64,000 nt of DNA, from the NCBI RefSeq assembly GCF_020687545.1, contig NZ_JAJEQX010000005.1, positions 91,871 through 155,870 of the forward strand, in the 5' to 3' direction. The DNA comes from Ruminococcus turbiniformis (GTDB lineage Bacteria; Bacillota; Clostridia; Lachnospirales; Lachnospiraceae). Under the pieces are notes generated by a model. That model did not search any database and was not told the origin of the DNA. It worked only from the letters and a program-made list of their open reading frames with translations. Shown one piece after another: positions 8,641 to 18,339 of the stretch. The position numbers were made by a program, and so were the translations under genes. Every line of letters begins with the position of its first letter. Position 1 is the first letter of the stretch.

Positions 8641-10230
8641 ATGACATGGAAACCACTGCCGATCGGTGTGGATGATTTTGCGAAACTGATTGAAAACGAA
8701 TACTATTTTGCAGATAAAACATTGTTCATAAAAGAACTGATTGATATGAAGGGCGAGGTGAATCTCTTTACACGCCCGCGGCGATTCGGAAAACGCTGAC
8801 CGTGAGCATGCTTCGCCTCTTTTTTGAAAAAAACGGAAAAGACCGTTCGGGACTTTTTAAAGGACTGAAGATTATGGATGCGGGAGAGAAATATCTTTCC
8901 CATATGGGAAAATATCCGGTTATCAGCCTTTCTCTCAAATCACTGAAACAGCTTTCATATGCACTGGCATTTGAAATGCTGAAAAAGGCAGTTGGAGAAG
9001 AATTTCTGCGGCACTGGGAAGAGGTCAGAGAGTGCGGGAGACTGACGGACGCGCAGATGGAACGTTTTGTGAAGCTTCGCGACCAGAAGGGCAGCGATGC
9101 TGATTATGCGGACGCACTGAAATTCCTGTCGGAATGTCTGAGCATCTGCCATGGGGAAGCGGTCATTATTCTGATTGACGAGTATGATGTGCCGCTGGAA
9201 AATGCATATTTCGGTGGGTTTTACGATGATATGGTCAGTGTGATCCGATCGCTGTTTGAGTCCGCGCTGAAGACAAATGAACACCTTGCGTTTGCGGTAG
9301 TGACAGGGTGCCTGCGGATTAGCAGGGAATCCATTTTTACCGGACTGAACAACCTGAAGATCAATTCGATCACTTCGGAGCTCTATGCGGAGTATTTCGG
9401 CTTTACGCCGGCGGAAGTGGAAGAAATGCTCGGCTTTTACGGACTGGAAGCAAATATCGGCAGGGTCAGGGAGTGGTACGACGGATATCAGTTCGGAAAG
9501 ACGGAGGTTTATAATCCGTGGAGCGTGATTAATTATGTGCAGTCCTGTTGCAAAAATGCGGACGCGCTGATGAAGCCGTACTGGTCCAATACCAGTTCAA
9601 ACAGCATTATCCGGCGGCTGGTGGAAAATGCGGATCCTTCAGTGAAACAGGAGATCGAAACGCTCATAGAGGGTAAGACGATTACAAAACCGGTTCACGA
9701 GGACATTACGTATGAAGACATGGAATCAACGCAGGATAATCTGTGGAATTTCCTCTTTTTTACCGGATATCTGAAAAAAATCAGTGAGTATCAGGATGAG
9801 GAAACGATTTATATGGAGCTGGCCATTCCGAACAGGGAAGTACGCTATATTTACAAAACGACAGTGACGCGCTGGTTTGAGGAAAGGACGGAGAAAAAAG
9901 AACTGTCCCCGCTCTATGAGAGCATTTTGTCGGGAGATGCGGAAAAGACGGCGGAGATTCATTGATAAATATATCGTCCTGTCAAACAGAGAGGCAGGGC
10001 AGGGGAGACCTGATATTGTCCTGAAATATCCAAGCGTAAAGGGAAAAGCTGTGATACTGGAAATAAAAGTTTCCAGAACCTATGAAGGGCTGGAAGAAAA
10101 ATGCGATGAGGCGCTTCGGCAGATTGAGGACAGGAAGTATGAGGCTTCGCTTCGCACAGAAGGATACCGGGATATTCTGAAATTTGGAATCGCATTTTAC
10201 CGGAAAGAATGCATGGTAAAAGTAAGGTGA
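8641..10230 (+). pseudogene. AAA-ATPase-like / PD-(D/E)XK nuclease-like protein, frameshifted and deleted
   Basis: The gene begins properly (GGGGGAGG then ATG 8641; LPIGVDDFAKLI, YYFADKTLFIKELI) but stops at 8797-8799. The break lies in an A-run at 8790-8793, exactly in the Walker A region: one missing base turns GKT-L-T-V into a stop. The correct frame resumes at once (MLRLFFE) and runs through the AAA-like core (IILIDEYDVPLENAY, WYDGYQFG, YNPWSV). A second lesion near 9960 shifts frame again and removes about 35 residues expected before the C-terminal nuclease-like domain. That domain is still recognisable (REAGQGRPDIVL, AVILEIKVS). The family is common and multicopy in gut Clostridia and Bacteroidota; its function is unknown. 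The product is very probably inactive. Confidence 0.85.
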
Positions 10231-10262
10231 TCCGCCGGTTCTCACATTGCCAGAATCTTCCC

Positions 10263-10291
10263 TTGCCAGTCCCGCTCAGATCGATTATAAT
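10263..10291 (+). promoter_or_regulatory. Sigma-A-type promoter of the symporter gene
   Basis: TTGCCA at 10263, a 17-base spacer and a perfect TATAAT at 10286. The predicted transcription start near 10298 supports translation from ATG 10330 rather than ATG 10303. Confidence 0.7.
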
Positions 10292-10329
10292 GGGGAAACA
10301 TTATGAGAGAAAGAGAGGAACTGTATATT

Positions 10330-11547
10330 ATGAAGAAACTGTTTGGAAGCCTTCCGTTTAAGCTCCTTCTCGGAGTAATCATCGGAATCGTCGCAGGACA
10401 GCTTGCCGGTGTGAAATCCATGGAGACTGTGGGAAATGCTGTCATGAATGTGGTCGTCACTGTCCGCTTTGTCCTGTCCGAACTGATCAATTTCTGTGTT
10501 CCGCTGATTATTATCGGATTTATCGCTCCGTCGATTACAAGACTGGGAAGAAATGCGTCCCGGATGCTCGGAGTTGCCCTTATCTGCGCGTATGCGTCGT
10601 CGATCCTTGCGGCGTTTCTATCTACAGCGGCAGGGTATGCGATTATTCCCCACCTGTCGATCGTGTCAGAGGTGGACGGCTTAAAGGAACTGCCGGAGGT
10701 TGTGTTCCAGCTTGAGATTCCACAGATCATGAGCGTAATGAGCGCGCTTGTGCTGTCTGTGCTTCTGGGGCTTGCCGCGACGTGGACGAACGCGGAGACA
10801 ACGACACGTCTTCTCGAGGAGTTCCAGAAGATCGTCCTGCAGATCGTGACAAGAGTGGTGATCCCGGTTCTGCCGGTGTTCATCGGATTCACATTCTGCG
10901 GTCTTTCCTATGAGGGAACGATCACGAAGCAGCTTCCGGTGTTTATCCAGATTGTCCTGATCGTGATGGTGGGACACTACCTTTGGATGGCGGTGCTTTA
11001 CATTGCGGCCGGAATCTACTCAAAGAGCAATCCGCTGGATGTGGTGAAAAATTACGGACCGGCGTATATTACAGCGGTCGGAACGATGTCATCCGCAGCG
11101 ACTCTTGCGGTGGCGCTGCGCTGCGCGAAAAAGTCCGTGCCTCCGCTGCGGGATGATATGGTGGACTTCGGTATTCCGCTGTTTGCCAACATCCATCTGT
11201 GCGGATCGGTGCTGACGGAAGTGTTCTTTGTGATGACTGTGTCGCAGATCCTCTACGGATCGATTCCGTCTGTGGGAACGATGATCCTGTTCTGCCTGCT
11301 GCTTGGCGTCTTCGCTATCGGAGCGCCGGGAGTGCCGGGAGGAACAGTGATGGCGTCCCTTGGACTGATCACGGGCGTGCTCGGATTTGACGAGACGGGA
11401 ACGGCGCTGATGCTTACGATCTTCGCGCTGCAGGACAGCTTCGGGACAGCCTGCAATATCACGGGGGACGGTGCGCTTACGATGATTCTCTCGGGATATG
11501 CGAACCGACACAATATTGAAAAGCAGAATCTGAAGATCGATCTTTAA
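10330..11547 (+). CDS. Dicarboxylate/amino acid:cation symporter (DAACS family)
   Basis: A 405-residue membrane protein with the GltP/DctA arrangement: several N-terminal transmembrane segments (LPFKLLLGVIIGIVAGQLAG), a serine-rich stretch containing VGTMSSAATLAVAL (the re-entrant loop region), and the C-terminal part VPGGTVMASLG with FALQDSFGTACNITGDGAL. These proteins import glutamate, aspartate, serine or C4-dicarboxylates with Na+ or H+. ATG 10330 is chosen because the mapped promoter would start RNA only a few bases before the alternative ATG 10303, and GAGAGG precedes 10330. It appears monocistronic. Substrate not determinable. Confidence 0.87.
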   Translation: MKKLFGSLPFKLLLGVIIGIVAGQLAGVKSMETVGNAVMNVVVTVRFVLSELINFCVPLIIIGFIAPSITRLGRNASRMLGVALICAYASSILAAFLSTAAGYAIIPHLSIVSEVDGLKELPEVVFQLEIPQIMSVMSALVLSVLLGLAATWTNAETTTRLLEEFQKIVLQIVTRVVIPVLPVFIGFTFCGLSYEGTITKQLPVFIQIVLIVMVGHYLWMAVLYIAAGIYSKSNPLDVVKNYGPAYITAVGTMSSAATLAVALRCAKKSVPPLRDDMVDFGIPLFANIHLCGSVLTEVFFVMTVSQILYGSIPSVGTMILFCLLLGVFAIGAPGVPGGTVMASLGLITGVLGFDETGTALMLTIFALQDSFGTACNITGDGALTMILSGYANRHNIEKQNLKIDL

Positions 11548-11585
11548 AGAAATCTGCATTGACGTACTGGCGTATAGCTGATACG

Positions 11586-11642
11586 GGCCGGAACTTTCGG
11601 GGCAGTCTGCACCGGAAACTCCGGCCTGTGTTAGTTTCCGGT
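11586..11642 (+). promoter_or_regulatory. Pair of overlapping hairpins upstream of phosphoketolase
   Basis: ACCGGAAAC (11611-11619) and GTTTCCGGT (11634-11642) are perfect 9-bp complements. GGCCGGA (11586) can instead pair with TCCGGCC (11620), so the two stems share sequence and exclude each other. No T-run follows directly. The pair lies upstream of the xfp promoter and may belong to the tail of the symporter mRNA. Confidence 0.4.
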
Positions 11643-11715
11643 AATATAAGAGTAAGATGTATGCAAAATGAAGTCGCCGCAGGTAACTTTTTTAAAAACA
11701 GGCAGACTCACGAAA

Positions 11716-11744
11716 TTGTACGGGCATATGACTTTGTTTAAAAT
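11716..11744 (+). promoter_or_regulatory. Promoter of phosphoketolase gene
   Basis: TTGTAC at 11716, a 17-base spacer and TAAAAT at 11739. This gives a leader of about 75 bases before the start codon at 11827. Confidence 0.65.
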
Positions 11745-11826
11745 ATAACAATGGGAAAGGGAAGGACACTTTTTTCCACAGTCACAAATTAATCTAAAGA
11801 AAAATTTATGAAGGAGGACATTCAGA

Positions 11827-14205
11827 ATGTCAGAGCACAATGTTGTCGAGAGACAGCCGATTACAGAAGACTACCTGAAGAAGATGGATGCATACTGGCG
11901 TGCTACGAACTACCTCGGAGCTGCTCAGCTGTATCTGCTGGATAATCCGCTTCTGCGCGAGCCGCTGACGATGGATCATGTTAAGAAGAAAATCGTAGGA
12001 CACTGGGGAACAGTGCCGGGACAGAACTTTGTCTATGTTCATCTTAACAGAGTGATCAAGAAATACGATCAGGATATGATCCTTATCTCCGGTCCGGGAC
12101 ACGGCGGAAACTTCTTTGTTGCAAATACTTATCTTGAGGGAACATACAGCGAGGTATATCCGAACATTGGAGAGGATATGGACGGACTGAAGAAACTGTG
12201 CAAGCAGTTCTCATTCCCGGGCGGTATCTCAAGCCACGTTGCTCCGGAGACACCGGGTTCCATCAACGAGGGTGGAGAGCTCGGCTACTCTCTGGCTCAC
12301 TCATTCGGAGCTGTATTTGACAACCCGGATCTCGTTGCCGCATGTATCGTAGGTGACGGAGAGGCTGAGACAGGACCGCTGGCTACATCCTGGCAGTGCA
12401 ACAAATTCCTGAATCCGGAGACAGACGGTGCGGTTCTTCCGATCCTCCATCTGAACGGATATAAGATCAGCAACCCGACAATCCTTGCGCGTATCTCTCA
12501 CGAAGAGCTTGTGAACTTCTTCGACGGATGCGGATGGAAGCCGTACTTCGTAGAGGGAAGTGAGCCGATGGATATGCACCGCAAGATGGCGGAAGCACTT
12601 GACGCCTGCATGGACGAGATCAAGGCGATCCAGAAGAACGCAAGAGAGAATCATGACGTGACAAGACCGAAGTGGCCGATGATCGTTCTTCGCACACCGA
12701 AGGGATGGACAGGCCCGAAGGTAGTGGACGGACAGCAGATCGAGGATTCTTTCCGCGCACACCAGGTACCGATCATGATGGACAAGCCGGAGCACCTTCA
12801 GATGCTCAAAGACTGGCTTTTAAGCTATCATCCGGAAGAACTGTTCACAGAGGACGGCAAGCTGATTCCGGAACTCAAAGAGCTGGCTCCGAAGGGAGAC
12901 AGAAGAATCGGATCCAATCCGCACGCAAACGGCGGAAAGCTTCTGCGCGACTTAAGACTTCCGGATTTCCGCGATTACGCAGTAGATGTGCCGGCGCCGG
13001 GTTCTGTTGAGGCTCAGGATATGATTGAGCTTGGCGGATATGTAAGAGACGTTGTGAAACTCAACGAGGATGCTCATAACTTCCGCATCTTCGGACCGGA
13101 CGAGACGATGTCCAACCGTCTTGGAAAGGTATTTGAGGTTACAAACCGTGACTGGAACAACGAGAAATATGATACAGACGAGTTCCTCGCTCCGGACGGA
13201 CGCGTTATGGACTCTATGTTAAGTGAGCATATGTGCGAGGGATGGCTGGAAGGATACCTGCTGACAGGACGTCACGGATTCTTCGCAAGCTACGAGGCGT
13301 TTATCCGTGTCGTTGACTCCATGTGCGCACAGCACGCAAAATGGCTGAAAGTCTGCAACCAGCTTCCGTGGAGACAGTCCATTGCTTCACTGAACCTGAT
13401 CCTTTCATCCAACGTATGGCAGCAGGATCACAACGGATTCACACATCAGGATCCGGGATTCCTTGATCACATCTCCAACAAGAAGGCAGACGTAGTACGT
13501 CTCTACCTTCCGCCGGATGCGAACTGTCTGCTTTCCTGCTTCGATCACTGCATCAAGAGCAAAAACTATGTCAACGTAATCGTTGCATCCAAGCATCCGA
13601 GACAGCAGTGGCTGACAATGGAGCAGGCTGTAAAGCACTGCACACAGGGTATCGGCATCTGGGAGTGGGCAAGCAACGACCAGGGAGAAGAGCCGGATAT
13701 CGTTATGGCATGCTGCGGTGATACACCGACGCTGGAGACTCTGGCAGCCGTTACAATCTTAAGAGAGGCCCTTCCGGAGCTGAAGATCAGAGTGATCAAT
13801 GTGGTTGACCTTATGAAGCTTGAGCCGCATACAAAACATCCGCACGGACTGACAGACGCAGAGTATGACTCACTGTTCACAAAGGACAAACCGATCATCT
13901 TTGCATTCCACGGATACCACACACTGATCCACGAGCTGACATACAGACGTACAAACCGCAATATCCATGTTTACGGATACAAAGAGGAAGGTACAATTAC
14001 AACTCCGTTTGACATGCGCGTCCAGAACGAGATCGACAGATTCCACCTTGTGAAGAATGCGATCAAGTTCCTGCCGCAGCTTGGCAACAGAGGAGCTTAC
14101 CTCATCCAGAAGATGAATGACAAGCTTGTTGAGCACAAGCAGTACATTCATGAGTACGGTATTGATATGCCTGAAATCAGAGACTGGAAATGGGAGAATA
14201 AATAA
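11827..14205 (+). CDS. xfp: Xylulose-5-phosphate/fructose-6-phosphate phosphoketolase
   Basis: A 792-residue thiamine-diphosphate enzyme that splits xylulose 5-phosphate (often also fructose 6-phosphate) with phosphate into acetyl phosphate and glyceraldehyde 3-phosphate (or erythrose 4-phosphate). Its length equals the family norm. Signatures are [37 protein letters not shown], a thiamine-binding [14 protein letters not shown] near residue 178, and the C-terminal [18 protein letters not shown] precedes the ATG. Codon use is unusually restricted (CCG, GGA, CTT/CTG), which suggests high expression. It has its own promoter and a strong terminator, so it is monocistronic. It would feed pentose sugars into acetate production. 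Confidence 0.96.
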   Translation: MSEHNVVERQPITEDYLKKMDAYWRATNYLGAAQLYLLDNPLLREPLTMDHVKKKIVGHWGTVPGQNFVYVHLNRVIKKYDQDMILISGPGHGGNFFVANTYLEGTYSEVYPNIGEDMDGLKKLCKQFSFPGGISSHVAPETPGSINEGGELGYSLAHSFGAVFDNPDLVAACIVGDGEAETGPLATSWQCNKFLNPETDGAVLPILHLNGYKISNPTILARISHEELVNFFDGCGWKPYFVEGSEPMDMHRKMAEALDACMDEIKAIQKNARENHDVTRPKWPMIVLRTPKGWTGPKVVDGQQIEDSFRAHQVPIMMDKPEHLQMLKDWLLSYHPEELFTEDGKLIPELKELAPKGDRRIGSNPHANGGKLLRDLRLPDFRDYAVDVPAPGSVEAQDMIELGGYVRDVVKLNEDAHNFRIFGPDETMSNRLGKVFEVTNRDWNNEKYDTDEFLAPDGRVMDSMLSEHMCEGWLEGYLLTGRHGFFASYEAFIRVVDSMCAQHAKWLKVCNQLPWRQSIASLNLILSSNVWQQDHNGFTHQDPGFLDHISNKKADVVRLYLPPDANCLLSCFDHCIKSKNYVNVIVASKHPRQQWLTMEQAVKHCTQGIGIWEWASNDQGEEPDIVMACCGDTPTLETLAAVTILREALPELKIRVINVVDLMKLEPHTKHPHGLTDAEYDSLFTKDKPIIFAFHGYHTLIHELTYRRTNRNIHVYGYKEEGTITTPFDMRVQNEIDRFHLVKNAIKFLPQLGNRGAYLIQKMNDKLVEHKQYIHEYGIDMPEIRDWKWENK

Positions 14206-14217
14206 TCCCTGCAGCAA

Positions 14218-14255
14218 AGAAAGAACTGCCGTCGCGGCAGTTCTTTCTGCTATTT
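14218..14255. terminator. Bidirectional terminator between xfp and the convergent AraC gene
   Basis: AGAAAGAACTGCC and GGCAGTTCTTTCT form a perfect 13-bp stem with loop GTCGC. The plus strand then runs into CTATTTTTT; the stop codon of the minus-strand AraC gene lies in that run. Confidence 0.85.
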
Positions 14256-15296
14256 TTTGAGTTTCTTCCGGAACTGCGCCGGCGTAATCCGGTGCTGTTC
14301 CGTGAATATTTTATAAAAATAACCTTTGTTGTGATATCCGACTTTTCTTACGATATCATCGATCTGCATATCGGTTTCGCGGAGGAGCTCCTCCGCTTTT
14401 TTTATGCGGAGACTCTGGAGGTATTCTGTATATGTCATTCCCGTCCGGGACTTTAACATCCTGTTGAAATAGTCATCCTGAAAATGAAATTCCTCCGCCA
14501 GCATGCGGATGGATATATCGTTTAAATGCTCTTTGATAAAAGCGGAGATCTGCTCGAACAGCACCCAGTTTGTCTCCTTCTTCGGCATCTTGGACAGATA
14601 AAAGCTGTACTGTGAGTTCAGTACCTGGAAAATGCGGAGAAGCAGTCCCTGGCTGATGATGGGTGTCGCTTTGTCATTGCGCGTAAGCTCCATGAGAAGA
14701 GAGCCGAGAGTGGACTCGATGTCATGCGCCGTATCCGTGCGGGGGCGGAAGTGAAGGTACTGCTGTATGTTTTTCTGTCCCGAGAGCATCATGCTCAGGA
14801 AAGAAGAGATTCTCGAACCTTCGAGGTGCTCAGCCGCGCTTGCGAGAGCTTCCGGTATGATGCCGAGGAAGAGAACGGTTGCGGACGAACCGTCCAGTAT
14901 CTCCTGATGGACGCAGCCGCAGTCGATCAGACAGAGTTCCCCTTTTGAGAATGTAAATTCGCTTCCGAGAATTTTCTGACGGTATTCCCCTCCGATAATA
15001 TAAAAAAGTTCAAGGTACTCGTGGGAATGCGTCTGTGTCCGCATGGGCGGAGTGTACACGGTGCTGTATGTGAACGAAGGAATGCTCGGCATGATTGTCG
15101 CGGAAAGAGAGTGTGTTCCGCGCAGATCCCAGAGCAGGGCGAAGAGCGGTTCGCCCTCCGACACGGGCCAGGGCTTCCGCTCTGCGTCGTTGGCCGAGTA
15201 TTCCGGGCAGATGATGCGGAACCGCGCCAGGTTTTCGGGAAGTCTCTGGCGGCTTCCGTTATATATGAGGTTTTTGCATATGTTCTGCAGATTCAT
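14250..15296 (-). CDS. AraC-family transcriptional regulator
   Basis: A 348-residue regulator with an N-terminal cupin-like sensing domain (QTHSHEYLELFYIIGGEYR near residue 90) and a C-terminal AraC double helix-turn-helix (SIRMLAEEFHFQDDYFNRML, then IDDIVRKVGYHNKGYFYKIF). AAGGAGG lies just before the ATG. It is convergent with phosphoketolase and divergent from the VanG-like cluster, sharing a 200-base intergenic region with it. It is therefore the nearest candidate regulator of that cluster, in place of the usual VanRS pair. A role in pentose or phosphoketolase control is equally possible. Confidence 0.88.
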   Translation of the reverse strand: MNLQNICKNLIYNGSRQRLPENLARFRIICPEYSANDAERKPWPVSEGEPLFALLWDLRGTHSLSATIMPSIPSFTYSTVYTPPMRTQTHSHEYLELFYIIGGEYRQKILGSEFTFSKGELCLIDCGCVHQEILDGSSATVLFLGIIPEALASAAEHLEGSRISSFLSMMLSGQKNIQQYLHFRPRTDTAHDIESTLGSLLMELTRNDKATPIISQGLLLRIFQVLNSQYSFYLSKMPKKETNWVLFEQISAFIKEHLNDISIRMLAEEFHFQDDYFNRMLKSRTGMTYTEYLQSLRIKKAEELLRETDMQIDDIVRKVGYHNKGYFYKIFTEQHRITPAQFRKKLKK

Positions 15297-15450
15297 GTGT
15301 GGTCCTCCTTAATAAAACTATTTTATAGCGGGAAGCGGCCGCTGTACAGAGAAATGTTAAATCAGTCTTACTGAAATCTTAAAAATTTATGTCTCAAATC
15401 ATCAGAAAACATTCATTTTTCCCTGTTATCCTTTGATTATCAAAAAAGAT

Positions 15451-15469
15451 ATCAGTAAAAAACACTGAT
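15451..15469 (+). promoter_or_regulatory. Small dyad in the leader of the VanG-like cluster
   Basis: ATCAGT and ACTGAT are perfect 6-bp arms separated by AAAAAAC, 31 bases before the ligase start. It could be an operator or leader hairpin. No convincing consensus promoter was found in this intergenic region. Confidence 0.3.
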
Positions 15470-15499
15470 GCCATGAGCAGAAAAGGAGAGAGTGGAATT

Positions 15500-16567
15500 A
15501 TGGAAAGAGAATTGAAGAAGATTGCAGTGCTCTTCGGAGGGCATTCGACCGAGTATGAAGTATCGCTTCAGTCAGCGCACGCGGTCATTACGGCCGTGGA
15601 CAGGGAGAGATATGAGACGGTGATGATCGGGATCCGGCGTGACAGCGGCCAGTGGTATCTGTTCCGGGGCAATCCGGAGGATATTTTAAATGACAGGTGG
15701 TTTTCCGAGGAAACGTGCATGCCGGTTTCCGTTTCCATGGACAGAAATATCCACGGCCTGTACATTCATACTCCCGAAGAAGTGGAAACCGTTTCGCTGG
15801 ACGCCGCATTTCCGGTGCTTCACGGAAAATACGGGGAGGACGGAACCGTACAGGGGGCGCTGGAACTGGCGGGAATCCCGGTGATCGGATGCGGGACGTT
15901 AAGCTCTGCCGTGGGGATGGACAAAGACATTGCCCACCGGCTTGCAGAAGCGGCGGGCGTGCGCTGCGCCCGGGCGGTGACGGTTGGAAGAGAGGAGAAA
16001 GGGAGAAACGAAGAAGAACTGAAGAAGTATGCCGCAGAACTGGGGTATCCGCTTTTTGTAAAACCGGTCCGTGCCGGGTCTTCCTTCGGAATCACGAAAG
16101 TGTGCGGGGAGGATGAACTGCTCCGGGCCGTGGAGACTGCGTTTGAACATGATTCGGAGATTATGCTGGAAGAGCAGATCAGCGGATTTGAAGTAGGATG
16201 TGCGGTGCTTGGGAAGAAAAATCTGATCATAGGCGAGGTTGACGAGATCGAGCTGTCGGAAGGATTTTTTGACTATGAAGAAAAGTACACTCTGAAGACT
16301 TCGGATATCCATGTACCAGCCCGGATATCTCCGGAGAAGGCACAGGAGATCCGCCGGATGGCGGCTGTGATCTACCGGGCGCTGAAGTGTGAGGATTTTG
16401 CCCGGGTGGACATGTTCCTGACGCCTGAGGGAGAGATCTTCTTTAACGAGGTCAACACGATTCCCGGATTCACGGCGCACAGCAGATATCCGGGCATGAT
16501 GAAGGCGGCGGGTATTTCCTTTGAAGAACTCGTCCGCAGACTGATTGAGATGGAGGTGGGAAAATGA
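15500..16567 (+). CDS. vanG: VanG-type D-alanine--D-serine ligase (D-Ala-D-X ligase)
   Basis: A 355-residue ATP-grasp ligase of the Ddl/Van group. The N-terminus KIAVLFGGHSTEYEVSLQSA, the segment GYPLFVKPVRAGSSFGITKV, GFEVGCAVLG, and the specificity loop GFFDYEEKYTLK followed by NEVNTIPGF all resemble VanG from enterococci as I recall it. EKY in this loop is the D-Ser/D-Ala type; the D-lactate ligases (VanA/B) differ there. ATG 15500 follows AAAGGAGAG and is preferred over the upstream ATG 15473. Its stop overlaps the start of the VanXY-like gene, and a racemase gene follows. The D-Ser preference is inferred from motif and neighbourhood; a second housekeeping Ddl cannot be excluded. Confidence 0.82.
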   Translation: MERELKKIAVLFGGHSTEYEVSLQSAHAVITAVDRERYETVMIGIRRDSGQWYLFRGNPEDILNDRWFSEETCMPVSVSMDRNIHGLYIHTPEEVETVSLDAAFPVLHGKYGEDGTVQGALELAGIPVIGCGTLSSAVGMDKDIAHRLAEAAGVRCARAVTVGREEKGRNEEELKKYAAELGYPLFVKPVRAGSSFGITKVCGEDELLRAVETAFEHDSEIMLEEQISGFEVGCAVLGKKNLIIGEVDEIELSEGFFDYEEKYTLKTSDIHVPARISPEKAQEIRRMAAVIYRALKCEDFARVDMFLTPEGEIFFNEVNTIPGFTAHSRYPGMMKAAGISFEELVRRLIEMEVGK

Positions 16568-17220
16568 GAGATACAGAAAAGAGAGATACAGAAAAGAGGG
16601 AGGCAAAAAAGAGGATAGCAGAAATGGAGATCCCGGTGCTTGTGAACGCGTCCAGCCCGATTGAGCGGTATCCCGGGGAAGAGGATCTTGCGCCTGTGAT
16701 GGACAGTTTCCCCGACGTCCTGATGGAGCGGACCGCAGCGGAGGCGCTGAAAGCTCTGCTCGAGGAGATCGGAAGCGGAGACCGGATTGTGCCTGTGAGC
16801 GGATGGCGGTCCCACCGGGAGCAGCAGAAGATATGGGATGACACAATCGCAGAAAAAGGAGAACTGTTTACGAGGAAATATGTTGCGGTTCCGGGGTGCA
16901 GCGAGCATGAGACGGGACTTGCCATCGATCTCGCCGAAAACGCGCCGGAGATCGACTTTATCTGTCCGGAGTTTCCGAGAACGGGAATCTGCGGGAAATT
17001 CCGGGAGCGGGCGCCTCACTACGGGTTTATCGAGCGCTATCCAAAGGGAAAGGAAAGTGTGACGGGCATCGGGGCTGAGCCGTGGCATTTCCGCTATGTG
17101 GGGCTGCCCCATTCCCTGATTATGACAGGACTCGGACTTGTGCTGGAAGAGTATGTGGGGCTGATTGCTGAAAATACGAAAACGGCGGGGCAGAAAGACG
17201 GAGGGAAACAGTCCGCATGA
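16564..17220 (+). CDS. vanXY: VanXY/VanY-type D,D-peptidase (M15B)
   Basis: A 218-residue zinc peptidase of the VanY/VanXY family. Zinc ligands are visible as His115 and Asp122 in SEHETGLAID and His175 in EPWHFRYVG, with catalytic Glu172; SGWRSHREQQKIW is also typical. There is no signal peptide or membrane segment, which fits VanXY-like cytoplasmic enzymes that destroy D-Ala-D-Ala dipeptide and trim D-Ala from precursors. Its ATG overlaps the ligase stop by four bases, with GGAGGTG upstream. Codons 2-11 contain a perfect 15-base tandem repeat (RDTEK twice). A later ATG at 16624 is a possible alternative start. It acts with the ligase to replace D-Ala-D-Ala termini. Confidence 0.82.
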   Translation: MRDTEKRDTEKREAKKRIAEMEIPVLVNASSPIERYPGEEDLAPVMDSFPDVLMERTAAEALKALLEEIGSGDRIVPVSGWRSHREQQKIWDDTIAEKGELFTRKYVAVPGCSEHETGLAIDLAENAPEIDFICPEFPRTGICGKFRERAPHYGFIERYPKGKESVTGIGAEPWHFRYVGLPHSLIMTGLGLVLEEYVGLIAENTKTAGQKDGGKQSA

Positions 17221-18320
17221 GCAGGGGGAGAAGCGCAGGGATCGACGGATTCAGGATCGCGGCAGCGGTTATGGTGATTGCCATCCACACCGCGCCGCTG
17301 TCAGGGATCAGCGAAGATCTGGATTTTGTCATTACTTACTGCCTTTTCCGCACTGCCGTGCCCTTTTTCTTCATGACGACCGGATATTTCGTGCTTGCGC
17401 CCTGGATCCGGGGAGGAGAGAAAGACCGGCGCAAAGTGCGGCGTTTCCTGAAAAGCACGGCGCTTCTTTATCTGGTTTCCACCGTCCTTTATGTTCCGGC
17501 TGTTGTCTATTCCGGCGGTGCGCCGGAGGACGGGGCAGCCCTTGCAAAGCAGATCTTTTTTGACGGGACGTTTTACCATCTGTGGTATTTCCCGGCGGTG
17601 ATTCTCGGCTGCCTGATCGTCATGGCGCTTCTGCGGTGCATGACGGCGGAGCTGGCGTTTGTTCTGGCTGCCGCTGCGTATGTCTTCGGAGCGGGCGGCG
17701 ACAGCTGGTACGGTCTGGCGGCGGAACTGCCCGGGATGGGGCGGGCGTATGACGCGGTATTTGCTTTCAGCAGCTACACGCGCAACGGGATATTCTATGC
17801 CCCGGTTTTTCTTCTTCTGGGAGTGCTGATCCGCCGAAGAGAGCTGCCCGGAGAAAATGATCCCGCGGCGGAAGGAAAAAGAGCGGGAGAAAGAAGCGCG
17901 GGTAAAAGAAGTGCGCAAGAGAAACGGAAGGAGCAGACCCGCATCTGGACGGGTAGCGCGGTCAGCGCGGCAGTGGTGCTGGCGGAGGGAGCGCTGACAT
18001 ATGCCTGCGGCTGGCAGCGGCACAACAGCATGTACCTTGCGCTTGTCCCGCTGATGTATTTCCTGTTCCGGCTGCTTTTAATCGTTCCGGGAAATGCGCC
18101 GGCATGGGCGAGAGACATTTCCATGCTTGTCTATGTCACCCACCCGGCGGTTCTGATCGGCCTGAGAGGAGTTTCAGGCGCGGCGGGGCTCGACGGGATC
18201 CTGGTGGAGAACACGCTGGTTCAGTTTCTGAGCGTGACAGGCGCATCTTTTGCCGCGGCAGCAGCGATCCGGCTGATCCGGGAACATTTGAAACAGCGTT
18301 TTGGAGGGATTCAGAGATGA
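17217..18320 (+). CDS. Acyltransferase-3-type membrane protein (VanT membrane half)
   Basis: A 367-residue membrane protein of the acyltransferase-3 fold, with about ten hydrophobic segments. The first helix GIDGFRIAAAVMVIAIHT carries the family His, and FRTAVPFFFMTTGYF follows, as in the N-terminal half of VanT serine racemases. A charged cytoplasmic loop rich in Arg/Lys/Glu lies near residues 205-245. The start overlaps the vanXY stop by four bases. The racemase half is a separate gene 19 bases downstream rather than a fusion. In VanT this membrane domain is thought to bring in L-serine. The role here is inferred from family and position. Confidence 0.78.
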   Translation: MSRGRSAGIDGFRIAAAVMVIAIHTAPLSGISEDLDFVITYCLFRTAVPFFFMTTGYFVLAPWIRGGEKDRRKVRRFLKSTALLYLVSTVLYVPAVVYSGGAPEDGAALAKQIFFDGTFYHLWYFPAVILGCLIVMALLRCMTAELAFVLAAAAYVFGAGGDSWYGLAAELPGMGRAYDAVFAFSSYTRNGIFYAPVFLLLGVLIRRRELPGENDPAAEGKRAGERSAGKRSAQEKRKEQTRIWTGSAVSAAVVLAEGALTYACGWQRHNSMYLALVPLMYFLFRLLLIVPGNAPAWARDISMLVYVTHPAVLIGLRGVSGAAGLDGILVENTLVQFLSVTGASFAAAAAIRLIREHLKQRFGGIQR

Positions 18321-18339
18321 AGGTACGGGAGGTGAGAGG

